64,000 bases of DNA from Commensalibacter papalotli (ex Servin-Garciduenas et al. 2014) (GTDB lineage Bacteria > Pseudomonadota > Alphaproteobacteria > Acetobacterales > Acetobacteraceae), in NCBI RefSeq assembly GCF_000527695.1, contig NZ_ATSX01000003.1, forward strand, positions 105,005 to 169,004. The letters run 5' to 3'. The translations under genes were made by a program, and so were the position numbers. Below, one piece after another: positions 37,221-45,668 of the stretch; within the stretch, counting starts at the first letter, position 1; every line of letters starts with the position of its first letter. The notes under the pieces were generated by a model that was not told the origin of the DNA, did no database searches, and saw only the letters and a program-made list of their open reading frames with translations.

Positions 37221-37520
37221 TTATTCTGCTGCTGGAGCTTCTGAAGCTGCTGCTTCTGGAGCTGCTTTTTTACCATGATGAGCTTTTTTACCATGATGAG
37301 CTTTTTTGCCTTCATGTTTTTTACCATCATGAGCTTTTTTACCATGATGAGCAGGAGCTTTACCTTCTGGAGCAGCAGGAGCTGCTGGAGCTGCTTCTGC
37401 AGGAGCTGCTGCTGGAGCAGGAGCTGGTGCTGGAGCTGCTTCTTGTGCGAATGCAGGAGCTGCGAAACCTAATACTGCTACAGTTGAAAGAACTGTTGAA
37501 AGACGAGAAAATAATTTCAT
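37221..37520 (-). CDS. Secreted low-complexity Ala/Pro then His/Lys repeat protein
   Basis: A 99-residue protein of simple composition. A clear signal peptide (MKLFSRLSTVLSTVAVLGFAAPAFA) is cut before QEAAP. An Ala/Pro/Glu-rich stretch follows (about 26-55), then a run of six-residue units of the type KKAHHG (about 57-85), then an Ala/Glu tail. The mature protein has about ten histidines and many lysines, suggesting metal or polyanion binding in the periplasm or on the surface. It is similar in style to acid- or metal-stress small exported proteins of enterics, but no homology is claimed. It has its own terminator. Confidence 0.7.
   Translation of the reverse strand: MKLFSRLSTVLSTVAVLGFAAPAFAQEAAPAPAPAPAAAPAEAAPAAPAAPEGKAPAHHGKKAHDGKKHEGKKAHHGKKAHHGKKAAPEAAASEAPAAE
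37265..37352 (-). repeat. 18-base tandem repeat coding KKAHHG
   Basis: About five copies of an 18-base unit (forward-strand form agcttttttaccatgatg), some degenerate and one shortened to 15 bases, inside the His/Lys-rich gene. Near-identical adjacent copies make copy-number change by slippage likely. Confidence 0.8.
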
Positions 37521-37773
37521 TTATATCACCATTGCTTTAAAAAAAACGGTATCGAAAACCATGTTGTTTCGACATGAACAAAAGCTAACATAATGTGTTG
37601 AATGTGTCTTAAAATAAAGTTAAGGTTTTGTTACGATTTTTTACAACTGCGCCATATTTTAATCTTATTTAGAATAAATTGCCTTGTTTAAAAATTATAA
37701 AATGGCATATTCTCGTCATATTTACAAAAAACACTGTAAAACCATAGGTTTATTATCATACAATTTGTTACAA

Positions 37774-37809
37774 AAAAAGCCATCTTAAAATGAATTAAGA
37801 TGGCTTTTT
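37774..37809. terminator. Terminator downstream of typA
   Basis: AAAAAGCCATCTTAA and TTAAGATGGCTTTTT flank a 6-base loop, with A/T runs on both sides. It lies 19 bases beyond the typA stop. Confidence 0.88.
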
Positions 37810-37827
37810 AACATTTAGTTACAAGAA

Positions 37828-39648
37828 TTAAGCACTTTTTTGGCGCGTATTCTTTTTACGGTCGTGAGGATTCAAATAAAGCTTACGAATACGCACTGCT
37901 GATGGAGTCACTTCAACCAACTCATCATCTTCAATATAAGCAATAGCTTGTTCCAAAGACATTTTACGAGGTGGGACTAACAATAAAGCTTCGTCTTTAC
38001 CAGCAGCACGAATATTGGTCAGTTTCTTTTCTCTAACAGGATTTACATCCAAATCATTTTCACGAGAATGCTCACCCAAAATCATGCCCACATAGACTTT
38101 TTCACCATTGCTGACAAACAATGTTCCACGATCTTGTAAGGAGAACAAAGAATATTGAACAGCTACACCGTCTTCAGCAGAAATCAATGATCCATTACGA
38201 CGACCTGGAATTGCACCAGCCCAAGGACCATATCCTGAAAACAGGCGGTTCATAATCCCAGTACCACGTGTATCCGTTAAGAATTCATTGTGATACCCAA
38301 TTAACCCACGTGATGGAATCGCAAAAGTTAACCGAACTTTACCTCCACCAGATGGGTTCATGTCCTGCATAACGCCTTTACGTACTGATAGTTTTTCTAC
38401 CACAACACCAGAATAAGGCTCATCAACATCAACCAAAACTTCTTCGTATGGCTCTTCTTTCTCACCAGTCTCTTCGTTGATTTGAGTCAATACTTTTGGA
38501 CGACCAATGGTTAATTCAAACCCTTCGCGACGCATGGTTTCAATTAAAACGCCTAATTGCAATTCGCCACGTCCTGCAACTTCAAACGCATCGCTTTCAT
38601 TACTATCTGTCACTTTAATTGCAACGTTACTTTCGACTTCACGGAACAAACGCTCACGAATCTGACGAGAAGTAACTTTCTTACCTTCACGACCACCCAA
38701 AGGACCATCGTTAATACGGAAAGTCATTGATAAAGTTGGTGGATCAATTGGGTCTGCGTGTAATGCTTCTGTTACTTCTGGTGATGCAATGGTTTCAGAA
38801 ACTGTTGCTTCAGAAAGACCAGCAATCGCAACAATATCCCCAGCTTGCACTTCATCAACAGCGACTCGTTCCAAACCTCTGAATGCTAATAACTTACTGA
38901 TACGACCTGTTTCAACAATTGTTCCGTCAACACGTAACACACGTACGGGCATATTAACTTTTGCAACGCCTTGTTCAACACGACCTGTAAGGATACGGCC
39001 CAAGAAATTATCAGCTTCCAAAATACTAGCAACCATTGCGAATGGCGCATCTTTATTTACATTTGGAGCTGGCACATGTTTAACAATCAAATCAAATAAA
39101 GAGCTTAAATCCTCTTTATGACCCTCAACAACATAATCTGCCCAACCTTGACGACCAGAAGCATAAAGCATTGGGAAATCTAATTGATCATCATTGGCAC
39201 CTTGTGCTGCAAAAAGATCAAAAACTTCATCATGCACTTCATCCGCACGAGCGTCAGAACGATCAACTTTGTTCACCACAACAATTGGGCGTAAACCACG
39301 TTTTAATGCTTTTGCAACAACGAATTTTGTCTGTGGTAAAGCCCCTTCAGCAGCATCAACTAATACCACTGCACCATCAACCATTGATAAAATACGTTCT
39401 ACTTCACCACCAAAATCAGCATGGCCTGGGGTATCAATAATATTAATCCGTACATCGTTCCAAACAACTGATGTACATTTTGCCAAAATTGTAATACCAC
39501 GTTCACGTTCTAAATCATTACTGTCCATCGCGCGTTCAACAACATGTTGATTTTCGCGAAAAGTCCCAGACTGTTGTAATAATTGATCCACTAAGGTTGT
39601 CTTGCCATGGTCAACGTGCGCAATAATGGCAATGTTACGGATTTGCAT
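37828..39648 (-). CDS. typA: Ribosome-associated translational GTPase TypA/BipA
   Basis: A 606-residue EF-G-like GTPase that binds ribosomes and helps large-subunit assembly and stress adaptation. All G motifs are intact: G1 IIAHVDHGKTTLVDQLL, G2 RERGITILAK, G3 DTPGHADFGGEV and G4 VVNKVDRSDAR. Domain II, the EF-G-like domains (FEVAGRGELQLGVLIETMRREGFEL) and the BipA-specific C-terminal domain follow, with AAGKDEALLLVPPRKMSLEQAI. The length matches the family. It is followed by a terminator. Confidence 0.96.
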   Translation of the reverse strand: MQIRNIAIIAHVDHGKTTLVDQLLQQSGTFRENQHVVERAMDSNDLERERGITILAKCTSVVWNDVRINIIDTPGHADFGGEVERILSMVDGAVVLVDAAEGALPQTKFVVAKALKRGLRPIVVVNKVDRSDARADEVHDEVFDLFAAQGANDDQLDFPMLYASGRQGWADYVVEGHKEDLSSLFDLIVKHVPAPNVNKDAPFAMVASILEADNFLGRILTGRVEQGVAKVNMPVRVLRVDGTIVETGRISKLLAFRGLERVAVDEVQAGDIVAIAGLSEATVSETIASPEVTEALHADPIDPPTLSMTFRINDGPLGGREGKKVTSRQIRERLFREVESNVAIKVTDSNESDAFEVAGRGELQLGVLIETMRREGFELTIGRPKVLTQINEETGEKEEPYEEVLVDVDEPYSGVVVEKLSVRKGVMQDMNPSGGGKVRLTFAIPSRGLIGYHNEFLTDTRGTGIMNRLFSGYGPWAGAIPGRRNGSLISAEDGVAVQYSLFSLQDRGTLFVSNGEKVYVGMILGEHSRENDLDVNPVREKKLTNIRAAGKDEALLLVPPRKMSLEQAIAYIEDDELVEVTPSAVRIRKLYLNPHDRKKNTRQKSA

Positions 39649-39761
39649 AATACTCTATTTTCTCCAATAAAATTAATTCTCTATGCCTTATCCAAAGCAT
39701 AAATATCTTTAGAAGTTACCTTTATCCTCTATCACGTCAGAGGACAAGCTAACTTTGCGTT

Positions 39762-40790
39762 TTAAAAGTTCATTACTTCTTTTAATTCAGGTAATGGTCT
39801 TGCTCCAAAATGAGAAATCACCTCAGAAGCAACAACGCTTCCTAAGCGTCCACATTCAGCATAAGTACGATCAGTTGTCCAACCTGCCAAAAATCCAGCA
39901 ACATAAGCATCCCCTGCACCCGTTGTATCTACAACAACTGTAGGGACACAAGCAACCTCAATTCGTTCATTATCTGCGACAATCACACTGCCCTTTTCCC
40001 CACGTGTTACCACAACGATCGGGGCATCTTGAGCCGCTTTCACAATCGCCACTTCGAAATCATCAGTTTCATACAAAGCACAAATTTCGTGCTCATTTGC
40101 GAAAACCATATCAACACGCGTTGATACAAAATCTTGAAAAGCCTCTAAATGACGCTTTACACAAAAAGGATCAGACAAACTTAACCCCACCTTTTTATCT
40201 GCTTTATGAGCCATATCAGCAGCTTGGTAAAACGCTTTTTGTGCTAAATCACCATCAAACAAATAACCTTCTAAAAAAGTTACCTTAGCGGCACTGATCA
40301 CTTCTTCAATAACGTCTTCTGGTTTAAATTGTGTACAGGCCCCTAAATATGTATTCATGGTGCGTTGCCCATCAGGAGTAACAAAAATAATAGAACGCGC
40401 TGTATATAAATCTGGATGGGTTCTCGTTTTTAACGGTTGGGATGGAAAATAAACACCACCTTGTCTAATATCTTCAGCAAAACTTTTACCTAAGCTGTCA
40501 TCTGCAACTTTACCAAGATAGGCTGTTTTCGCCCCCATCAAAGCAGCAACAAAACAAGTATTTGCAACAGAACCACCGCTCATTTGTTTTTCTGGCTTGA
40601 ATAATGACTTTAATTCTTTGGCACGTTGAGAATCAATTAATGCCATTGTCCCAGGTTCCATACCTTGCTGTTTTAAAAAATCCGAATCGACCTTTGCTAA
40701 AACGTCAACAATCGCATTTCCAATTCCTACAATATCAAACTCTGTATCACCTTCTTTTTTACGACCTAATATTTCTCTAAAACTTCTCAT
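39762..40790 (-). CDS. PfkB-family carbohydrate/nucleoside kinase (adenosine kinase-like)
   Basis: A 342-residue ribokinase-fold enzyme. The N-terminal block DIVGIGNAIVDVLAKVD, the GGSVANTCFVAALMG block near 73 and the catalytic VDTTGAGDAYVAGFLAGW near 288 (Asp as base) are intact. The sequence resembles alphaproteobacterial proteins annotated as adenosine kinase or sugar kinase. The substrate cannot be decided from sequence alone. It lies 113 bases upstream of typA on the same strand and may or may not be co-transcribed. Confidence 0.82.
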   Translation of the reverse strand: MRSFREILGRKKEGDTEFDIVGIGNAIVDVLAKVDSDFLKQQGMEPGTMALIDSQRAKELKSLFKPEKQMSGGSVANTCFVAALMGAKTAYLGKVADDSLGKSFAEDIRQGGVYFPSQPLKTRTHPDLYTARSIIFVTPDGQRTMNTYLGACTQFKPEDVIEEVISAAKVTFLEGYLFDGDLAQKAFYQAADMAHKADKKVGLSLSDPFCVKRHLEAFQDFVSTRVDMVFANEHEICALYETDDFEVAIVKAAQDAPIVVVTRGEKGSVIVADNERIEVACVPTVVVDTTGAGDAYVAGFLAGWTTDRTYAECGRLGSVVASEVISHFGARPLPELKEVMNF

Positions 40791-41038
40791 ATCTCTTAAC
40801 TCTTTCTATATCTATTCTTTTAAGAAACCCAATTCTCCACACAAACTCATTTCTTATTATTAAAAAATAGGCTCTTGTTATCTACATCCTCATAAATCAT
40901 AATAACCGATATATATTTATTAATTATGATTTACAATTTTAACCTCAATCTACTATATGAAGATTAGTGTTTTAAAGAACAACGGTATGATCATACAATA
41001 TTTATTTTATTCCCAATCATGATGAAGGCCCTATTCCT

Positions 41039-41572
41039 ATGAAAAATAATTTACCTCCAACGTTGGAGAAAAAATTAATTAATCGCAACACCCTTCTCCC
41101 TAATACGGAACGATCTTATAGCTCCACCAATTCTATACATCATGATGCTGCATCACATCGCCGCACTTTGGTTATCGGACAAGGTATTCGTATCCTAGGT
41201 ACCCTAGAAGATGTCGAAACATTAATTATTGAAGGCTCTGTTGAAACCAATACCATCAAAACCAAAAATATTATCGTACAAAAAACAGGTATTCTTAAAG
41301 GCGAAGTCGATTCTCAAGATATAGAGATTACAGGAACCTTAGAAGGAAATATCACCGCTCAAGGCAATTTAGTCGTTACTGCAACAGGACGTTTAATAGG
41401 ACAAGCAAAATGTCGTCGTCTAAAAGTAGAGGATGGTGGACAAATTACAGGTCAGATCGAAATGATTACTGCTGACAAACTTAAGGTAACCCCTTCATCA
41501 ACTGAAATAGAGACTAAAAAAGATCAAGAAAGCTCTATGGCAGAAGATCTTCTTAAAACAACCAAAAATTAA
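41039..41572 (+). CDS. Bactofilin (polymer-forming cytoskeletal protein)
   Basis: A 177-residue bactofilin. The central domain (about 50-145) shows the short beta-helix repeats: LVIGQGIRILGTLEDVETLIIEGSVE, GILKGEVDSQDIEITGTLEGNI and GRLIGQAKCRRLKVEDGGQITG. These proteins polymerise without nucleotide and localise cell-wall or polarity factors. Flexible N- and C-terminal tails are normal. It is divergent from the kinase and convergent with gcrA, with a terminator between. Confidence 0.88.
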   Translation: MKNNLPPTLEKKLINRNTLLPNTERSYSSTNSIHHDAASHRRTLVIGQGIRILGTLEDVETLIIEGSVETNTIKTKNIIVQKTGILKGEVDSQDIEITGTLEGNITAQGNLVVTATGRLIGQAKCRRLKVEDGGQITGQIEMITADKLKVTPSSTEIETKKDQESSMAEDLLKTTKN

Positions 41573-41577
41573 AGAAT

Positions 41578-41609
41578 ATTTCTCTGAATCTATAAAGATT
41601 CAGAGAAAT
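41578..41609. terminator. Hairpin between bactofilin gene and gcrA
   Basis: ATTTCTCTGAATC-tataaa-GATTCAGAGAAAT, a perfect 13-base stem with a 6-base loop between convergent genes. T runs are short, so termination strength is uncertain. Confidence 0.75.
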
Positions 41610-41619
41610 AAAACAAAAT

Positions 41620-42207
41620 TTAGGCAACGTTACTTTTACGATCTCTTAATTTAACATAAGCAACCTGTACGTGCTCTAAGCAATAAGGCTTACCAGGAAC
41701 TGCCTTAGCACCACAAAAATGAAAATCTTTGGTGCCAGGATCTCCAATTGGCCAACAACAATCAGACATAGAACGTCTTTTAGGAAGCTCTACTGGTACT
41801 GTAAAATCAATTTTAGTTTTCTTTGGTTTGACCTCTTTTTTTCCAACAGGTGTAATCATATCAAACTGTTGAGAATCAGCCTCTTTTTTAACCACGCTTA
41901 TAGCAGCTGCTAGTTTTTCCTTGGTAGTCTTTTCAACTTTCTCTGATTTTTCAGCCTTTGGCTTTACAACTTTGGCTGGTTTTTCTACAGGAGCTGCCTT
42001 AGGTTCTGTTTTTGCAACGGGAGTTACTTTATCTTTTTTAACAGCTGCCCTTCGAATCGGTGAAGGTCTACCTTCTAACCCTAAACGATGAGCCTTGCCC
42101 ACAACTGCATTTTTGGTCACATTTAAATGTCGACCAATTTCAGCAGTAGAAAGCCCTTGTGTCCATAGCTCTCGCAGCCTTGCTACGGCTTCTTCATTCC
42201 ACTCCAT
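41620..42207 (-). CDS. gcrA: Cell-cycle regulator GcrA
   Basis: A sigma70-binding transcription factor of alphaproteobacteria that responds to GANTC methylation by CcrM. The 195-residue protein begins with the DNA-binding segment MEWNEEAVARLRELWTQG followed by the LSTAEIGRHLNVTKNAVVGKAHRLGL helix-turn-helix. A Lys/Ala/Pro/Glu-rich linker (about 55-115) comes next. It ends with the sigma-interacting domain SMSDCCWPIGDPGTKDFHFCGAKAVPGKPYCLEH. It is a good taxonomic marker for alphaproteobacteria. The linker is longer than the minimum seen in the family. Confidence 0.93.
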   Translation of the reverse strand: MEWNEEAVARLRELWTQGLSTAEIGRHLNVTKNAVVGKAHRLGLEGRPSPIRRAAVKKDKVTPVAKTEPKAAPVEKPAKVVKPKAEKSEKVEKTTKEKLAAAISVVKKEADSQQFDMITPVGKKEVKPKKTKIDFTVPVELPKRRSMSDCCWPIGDPGTKDFHFCGAKAVPGKPYCLEHVQVAYVKLRDRKSNVA

Positions 42208-42273
42208 AACCCATACGCCCCTTCATGATCAATATCATTTTATACAGTTAATTACTCTACAACTGAAAATCAA

Positions 42274-43449
42274 TTATCGTTTTATTATTTCTATTTTTTG
42301 ATCTTGAACACCTAAAATTAATTGTCCATTACATAAATCCACTGCATCTTGACCAAATACGTCACGCCTCCACCCAACAAGCACTGGCAGATCACGCCTA
42401 CCTAATGCCAAATTTTCTATATCTTTACTATCCACAACTAATTTTGGCGCAACTTGATAAGCTTCACACTTGGCCTGTAATAAAACTTTGAGCAAAGATA
42501 TAATCGCCTCCGACGGTTTTCTTTTATTGCTTTCATCAGAAACGGGCAAAGGTAGCGTATCAAGCTCTGTATTTTTAACCGTTTTGATGACACTCAGAAG
42601 ACTTCCACCTTCTTTACTATCTGCAAACCCTTGGGAAATACCACGAATACGAGACAATGCTTTAACACTATCTGGCAACGCCGCAGCAATTGCTAATAAA
42701 CTTTCATCACGGACTAAATGTTGCCGAGGGATATTCAATCTTTGTGCTTCTTGCTCTCTCCACTGAATAATGGCATATAAACATCCCAAAACTCGGCGGT
42801 TTCCCGTCCTGGGGCGCAATCTTTTCCAGATTTTATCCATAGAGGGTGCAAAAAATTCAGGATCAGACAAAATTTTAATTTCAGCTGCAACCCAACTAGT
42901 ACGATTAGTTTTAGTTAGTTGCTCCAACAAAATTAAATAAACATCCCACAGATAGGTTACATCTGCAGCAGCATAATTTTGTTGAGCCGCGGTTAAAGGA
43001 CGCATAGCCCAGTCACTGAAACGATGCGATTTATCAATAGCAACCTTAAGTAACGAATCAACCAAACTATCATATCCAATTTGATTGCCAAACCCTGCTA
43101 CCATCGCTGCAATTTGTGTATCAAAAACAGGTGTTGGTAAAATATTAAATAAGTGTAAAAATATTTCTAAGTCCTGCTGAGCTGCATGGAAAACTTTGAT
43201 AACAGACTGTGCCGTTAATAAAGGCAACAGCAAAGACAAATCTATACCTGGTGCCACTGCATCTAATAAATACACTTTTCCTTTACCAGCCAACTGAACC
43301 AAACATAACTCTGGCCAATAAGTTTTTTCTCTTACAAACTCTGTATCCATCGTGATAAAGGTTTCCTTAAGTAAAACCTCGACCATTTGTTGTAGAGCGT
43401 GGTTGTCTGTTACCATTACTGGATCAGAAAATTTTTGTAATTTGTACAT
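42274..43449 (-). CDS. rnd: Ribonuclease D
   Basis: 3'-5' exoribonuclease that trims tRNA and other stable RNA. The DEDD residues are visible: D and E in FITMDTEFVREKTYWP near the start, D in FHAAQQDLEIFLHL, and Y/D in QNYAAADVTYLWDVY. An HRDC-type domain follows (about 190-380), with RIRGISQGF. The start is uncertain. I use the ATG at 43449 (391 residues); 43416 fits the usual family N-terminus; 43515 is also in frame. None has a strong ribosome binding site. Confidence 0.9.
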   Translation of the reverse strand: MYKLQKFSDPVMVTDNHALQQMVEVLLKETFITMDTEFVREKTYWPELCLVQLAGKGKVYLLDAVAPGIDLSLLLPLLTAQSVIKVFHAAQQDLEIFLHLFNILPTPVFDTQIAAMVAGFGNQIGYDSLVDSLLKVAIDKSHRFSDWAMRPLTAAQQNYAAADVTYLWDVYLILLEQLTKTNRTSWVAAEIKILSDPEFFAPSMDKIWKRLRPRTGNRRVLGCLYAIIQWREQEAQRLNIPRQHLVRDESLLAIAAALPDSVKALSRIRGISQGFADSKEGGSLLSVIKTVKNTELDTLPLPVSDESNKRKPSEAIISLLKVLLQAKCEAYQVAPKLVVDSKDIENLALGRRDLPVLVGWRRDVFGQDAVDLCNGQLILGVQDQKIEIIKR

Positions 43450-43548
43450 ATAAAAATCAGTAATATCTCTCTTATTAAACGAACAAAGATACCATAAATG
43501 ATCTATTGAAAACAATATAACAAAATATAAATTTTCAGTATTCTATCT

Positions 43549-44376
43549 TTATAATTTATATAGTTGACTTGGCATACGAAAATATCGCCAATTTCCTTCA
43601 GTTGTTTTTTTATATTCCAACTCTTGGTGACTATAAGCACGAAGGGCAAATTTATGAGGAGCTAATCGCAACCCTTCTAAAGAACGGTTTTCCTGATCGT
43701 CTTGCAAAATATCTTGCATTAAAAGTTCTAAAATAGCCATCGATACAGCACCAGGTCCTGTACACTCCCAAACACTCGAAAAACTTCGCTTGATCGTTAA
43801 GTTTTCTTTTATTTTATCTAGAACAGCAGAAATAATTGGATTGTTCGCTTTGCAAGCAATAAAGTCATTATCAATACAACAAGGTTTACCTTTGGTATAA
43901 AACAAGAAGCAATCAAATTCATAAAATTTAAAGATTTCTTCTAAAGATTTAAAACAATTAATATCAACATCTATATATATTCCACCCATTTTTGCCAGAT
44001 AACATATGCGGAAAAAATCCGATTTCATAGATGGGTGCACACAACGGCGTTCATATAAATAATAAAGCTCTTGACCATAATGCGAGTTAATAAATTCCCC
44101 AGCAGATTCCGTATGAAACAGCTCAACATAATATTCTGTATTATAACGTTTAATTTTCTCAATTGAAGCATAAACATCGTCAGGTAAATCTTTTTCATGC
44201 CAAAAAATTACAATTTTTTTGGGGATATTGGTATTGACTGGTTGGAGTGCATCTATTGATATTTCTTCATTAATAACAGACAAAAAACGAGGATTAAGAT
44301 ATTGCTCTAGCTCATCTTGTGGATGCAGAGAAAACTTGAAATATTTAGCTTTTTCTTTTTCTTCTTGAATAAACAT
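43549..44376 (-). CDS. GT32-type glycosyltransferase (DXD sugar-binding)
   Basis: A 275-residue protein with the GT32/OCH1-like core: KIVIFWHEKDLPDDVYASI near residue 55, then HPSMKSDFFRICYLAKMGGIYIDVDINCF near 125. The YIDVD is the metal/nucleotide-sugar DXD motif. A late DFIACKANNP and TGPGAVS pattern is also typical of the family. Such enzymes transfer sugars to surface polysaccharide or protein acceptors; the substrate here is unknown. There is no signal peptide. It stands alone between rnd and araC. A GTG at 44391 is an alternative start. Confidence 0.82.
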   Translation of the reverse strand: MFIQEEKEKAKYFKFSLHPQDELEQYLNPRFLSVINEEISIDALQPVNTNIPKKIVIFWHEKDLPDDVYASIEKIKRYNTEYYVELFHTESAGEFINSHYGQELYYLYERRCVHPSMKSDFFRICYLAKMGGIYIDVDINCFKSLEEIFKFYEFDCFLFYTKGKPCCIDNDFIACKANNPIISAVLDKIKENLTIKRSFSSVWECTGPGAVSMAILELLMQDILQDDQENRSLEGLRLAPHKFALRAYSHQELEYKKTTEGNWRYFRMPSQLYKL

Positions 44377-44581
44377 CCTGTTGGCTTTCACTGTTAATCA
44401 GTCAATATAAAATATAGGTTTCTAAATTAAAAAAAAATCAACTTATAGATTGTATAAGGGATAATAGAGTTTAACGATCTGCTAACGTTGATACTTATCA
44501 ATAGCTTGATAAAGCGCTTTTTCGCAATATTCCTTTTGAAACCTAATAATAATTGCATTTATATAACAAAACACACAGTCG

Positions 44582-45445
44582 TTAGTTTTTATAAAATATA
44601 TAACGAAATTTTGTGGGGCTTAATCCTGTTTTATTTTTAAACACACGTGAAAAATAAAACTGATCTGTATATCCCAGATGTTGAGCAATTTGTGAAATAG
44701 ATAAAGGTGTCGTTTGAAGTAAAAATTTAGCTTTATTCACTCTTTGATCCTCTCTCCATGAAAGAATACTAACTCCTATATTTTCTTTAAATAAATGAGA
44801 GATACGAGACGGGGAAAGATTAACCAGTTCTGCGATTTGTTCGATAATAAATTTGTCCTGCAAGCAATTATCAACATTATCAGATATAAAATTACAAGCT
44901 AAGATAACACGATGGTCGTATTTCTCTTGTTTTTTGATTGATATTGTCTGCATTCTTTGTATTAAAAAATTTTCAAGTAAATTCATTGCAAGAATTTCAG
45001 AATAGGTGTTTGAGGATTGTGCTGTTTCCACTATTTTAAGGAATAAATTTTCTAAATCTTTATTTAATTGATCATCAGGTCGAAAGTATCCTACATTGCC
45101 GACAGTTAATGGCCATAATAACCATTTTGTCCATATAGCCCTGGGTTTAAAATAGACCCAATAATGATACCACTGCTTTGAATTTGCCCTCCGCCCATAA
45201 TAATGAGATTCATTAGGAGGAAAAATTAAAAAATCCCCAGGCTGACTAACAAATGATTTATCTTCATGAAAAATAACGCCCTCACCAGCAGAGGTTAAAT
45301 TAATAATAAACCCTTCCATACCATTAGGACGATCAACAAAAAAGTCGTAAACCCCCCCTTTATCAATAGGAGTTAAGCCCGCAACTAAATAAGCATTAAA
45401 AGAATAACCTGGTAAAAGAGGATTTTGATTTTGTTCAACAGTCAT
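44582..45445 (-). CDS. araC: Arabinose-responsive transcriptional regulator AraC
   Basis: A 287-residue AraC very close to the enterobacterial protein. The N-terminal arabinose-binding domain (NPLLPGYSFNAYLVAGLTPI) keeps the residues that contact arabinose in E. coli AraC: Thr in GLTP, Arg in FVDRP, Tyr in HYYGR, and His and Trp in WYHYW. The C-terminal double helix-turn-helix reads LVNLSPSRISHLFKENIGVSILSWREDQRV and QFYFSRVFKNKTGLSPTKFR. It diverges from araBAED, with AraC-type sites in between. This closeness to a gammaproteobacterial regulator suggests transfer. Confidence 0.93.
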   Translation of the reverse strand: MTVEQNQNPLLPGYSFNAYLVAGLTPIDKGGVYDFFVDRPNGMEGFIINLTSAGEGVIFHEDKSFVSQPGDFLIFPPNESHYYGRRANSKQWYHYWVYFKPRAIWTKWLLWPLTVGNVGYFRPDDQLNKDLENLFLKIVETAQSSNTYSEILAMNLLENFLIQRMQTISIKKQEKYDHRVILACNFISDNVDNCLQDKFIIEQIAELVNLSPSRISHLFKENIGVSILSWREDQRVNKAKFLLQTTPLSISQIAQHLGYTDQFYFSRVFKNKTGLSPTKFRYIFYKN

Positions 45446-45476
45446 AGCGATCACGTTTTTTTGATGTTATAAAATA

Positions 45477-45493
45477 TAGCACAATTTTACATA
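45477..45493 (+). promoter_or_regulatory. Probable AraC binding site 1 (araC-proximal)
   Basis: TAGCACAATTTTACATA matches the E. coli half-site pattern TAGC-N7-TMCATA (araI1 is TAGCATTTTTATCCATA). It lies 32 bases upstream of the araC start codon, where it could serve autoregulation or looping. Identical to site 2 over 17 bases. Confidence 0.75.
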
Positions 45494-45567
45494 AATTGAG
45501 CAGAAAAATATATATTTTATAGATTTACTTTATATTTATAATTACTTTTTTTTTATAATTTAAATAG

Positions 45568-45584
45568 TAGCACAATTTTACATA
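45568..45584 (+). promoter_or_regulatory. Probable AraC binding site 2 and araB promoter
   Basis: A second TAGCACAATTTTACATA, same orientation, starting 91 bases from site 1 and ending 84 bases before the araB ATG. Its right end contains TTTACA, a possible -35 element. TATATT at 45602-45607 is a possible -10 with a long 19-base spacer. A site overlapping the -35 is the geometry used by AraC to activate transcription in E. coli. Confidence 0.7.
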
Positions 45585-45668
45585 TTATCAACGAATTCGT
45601 GTATATTATTCTTCAATATTAAAGATTAGTCTTAAACCACAATTCAGTAGTTTAAGGATGTTCTTAGT

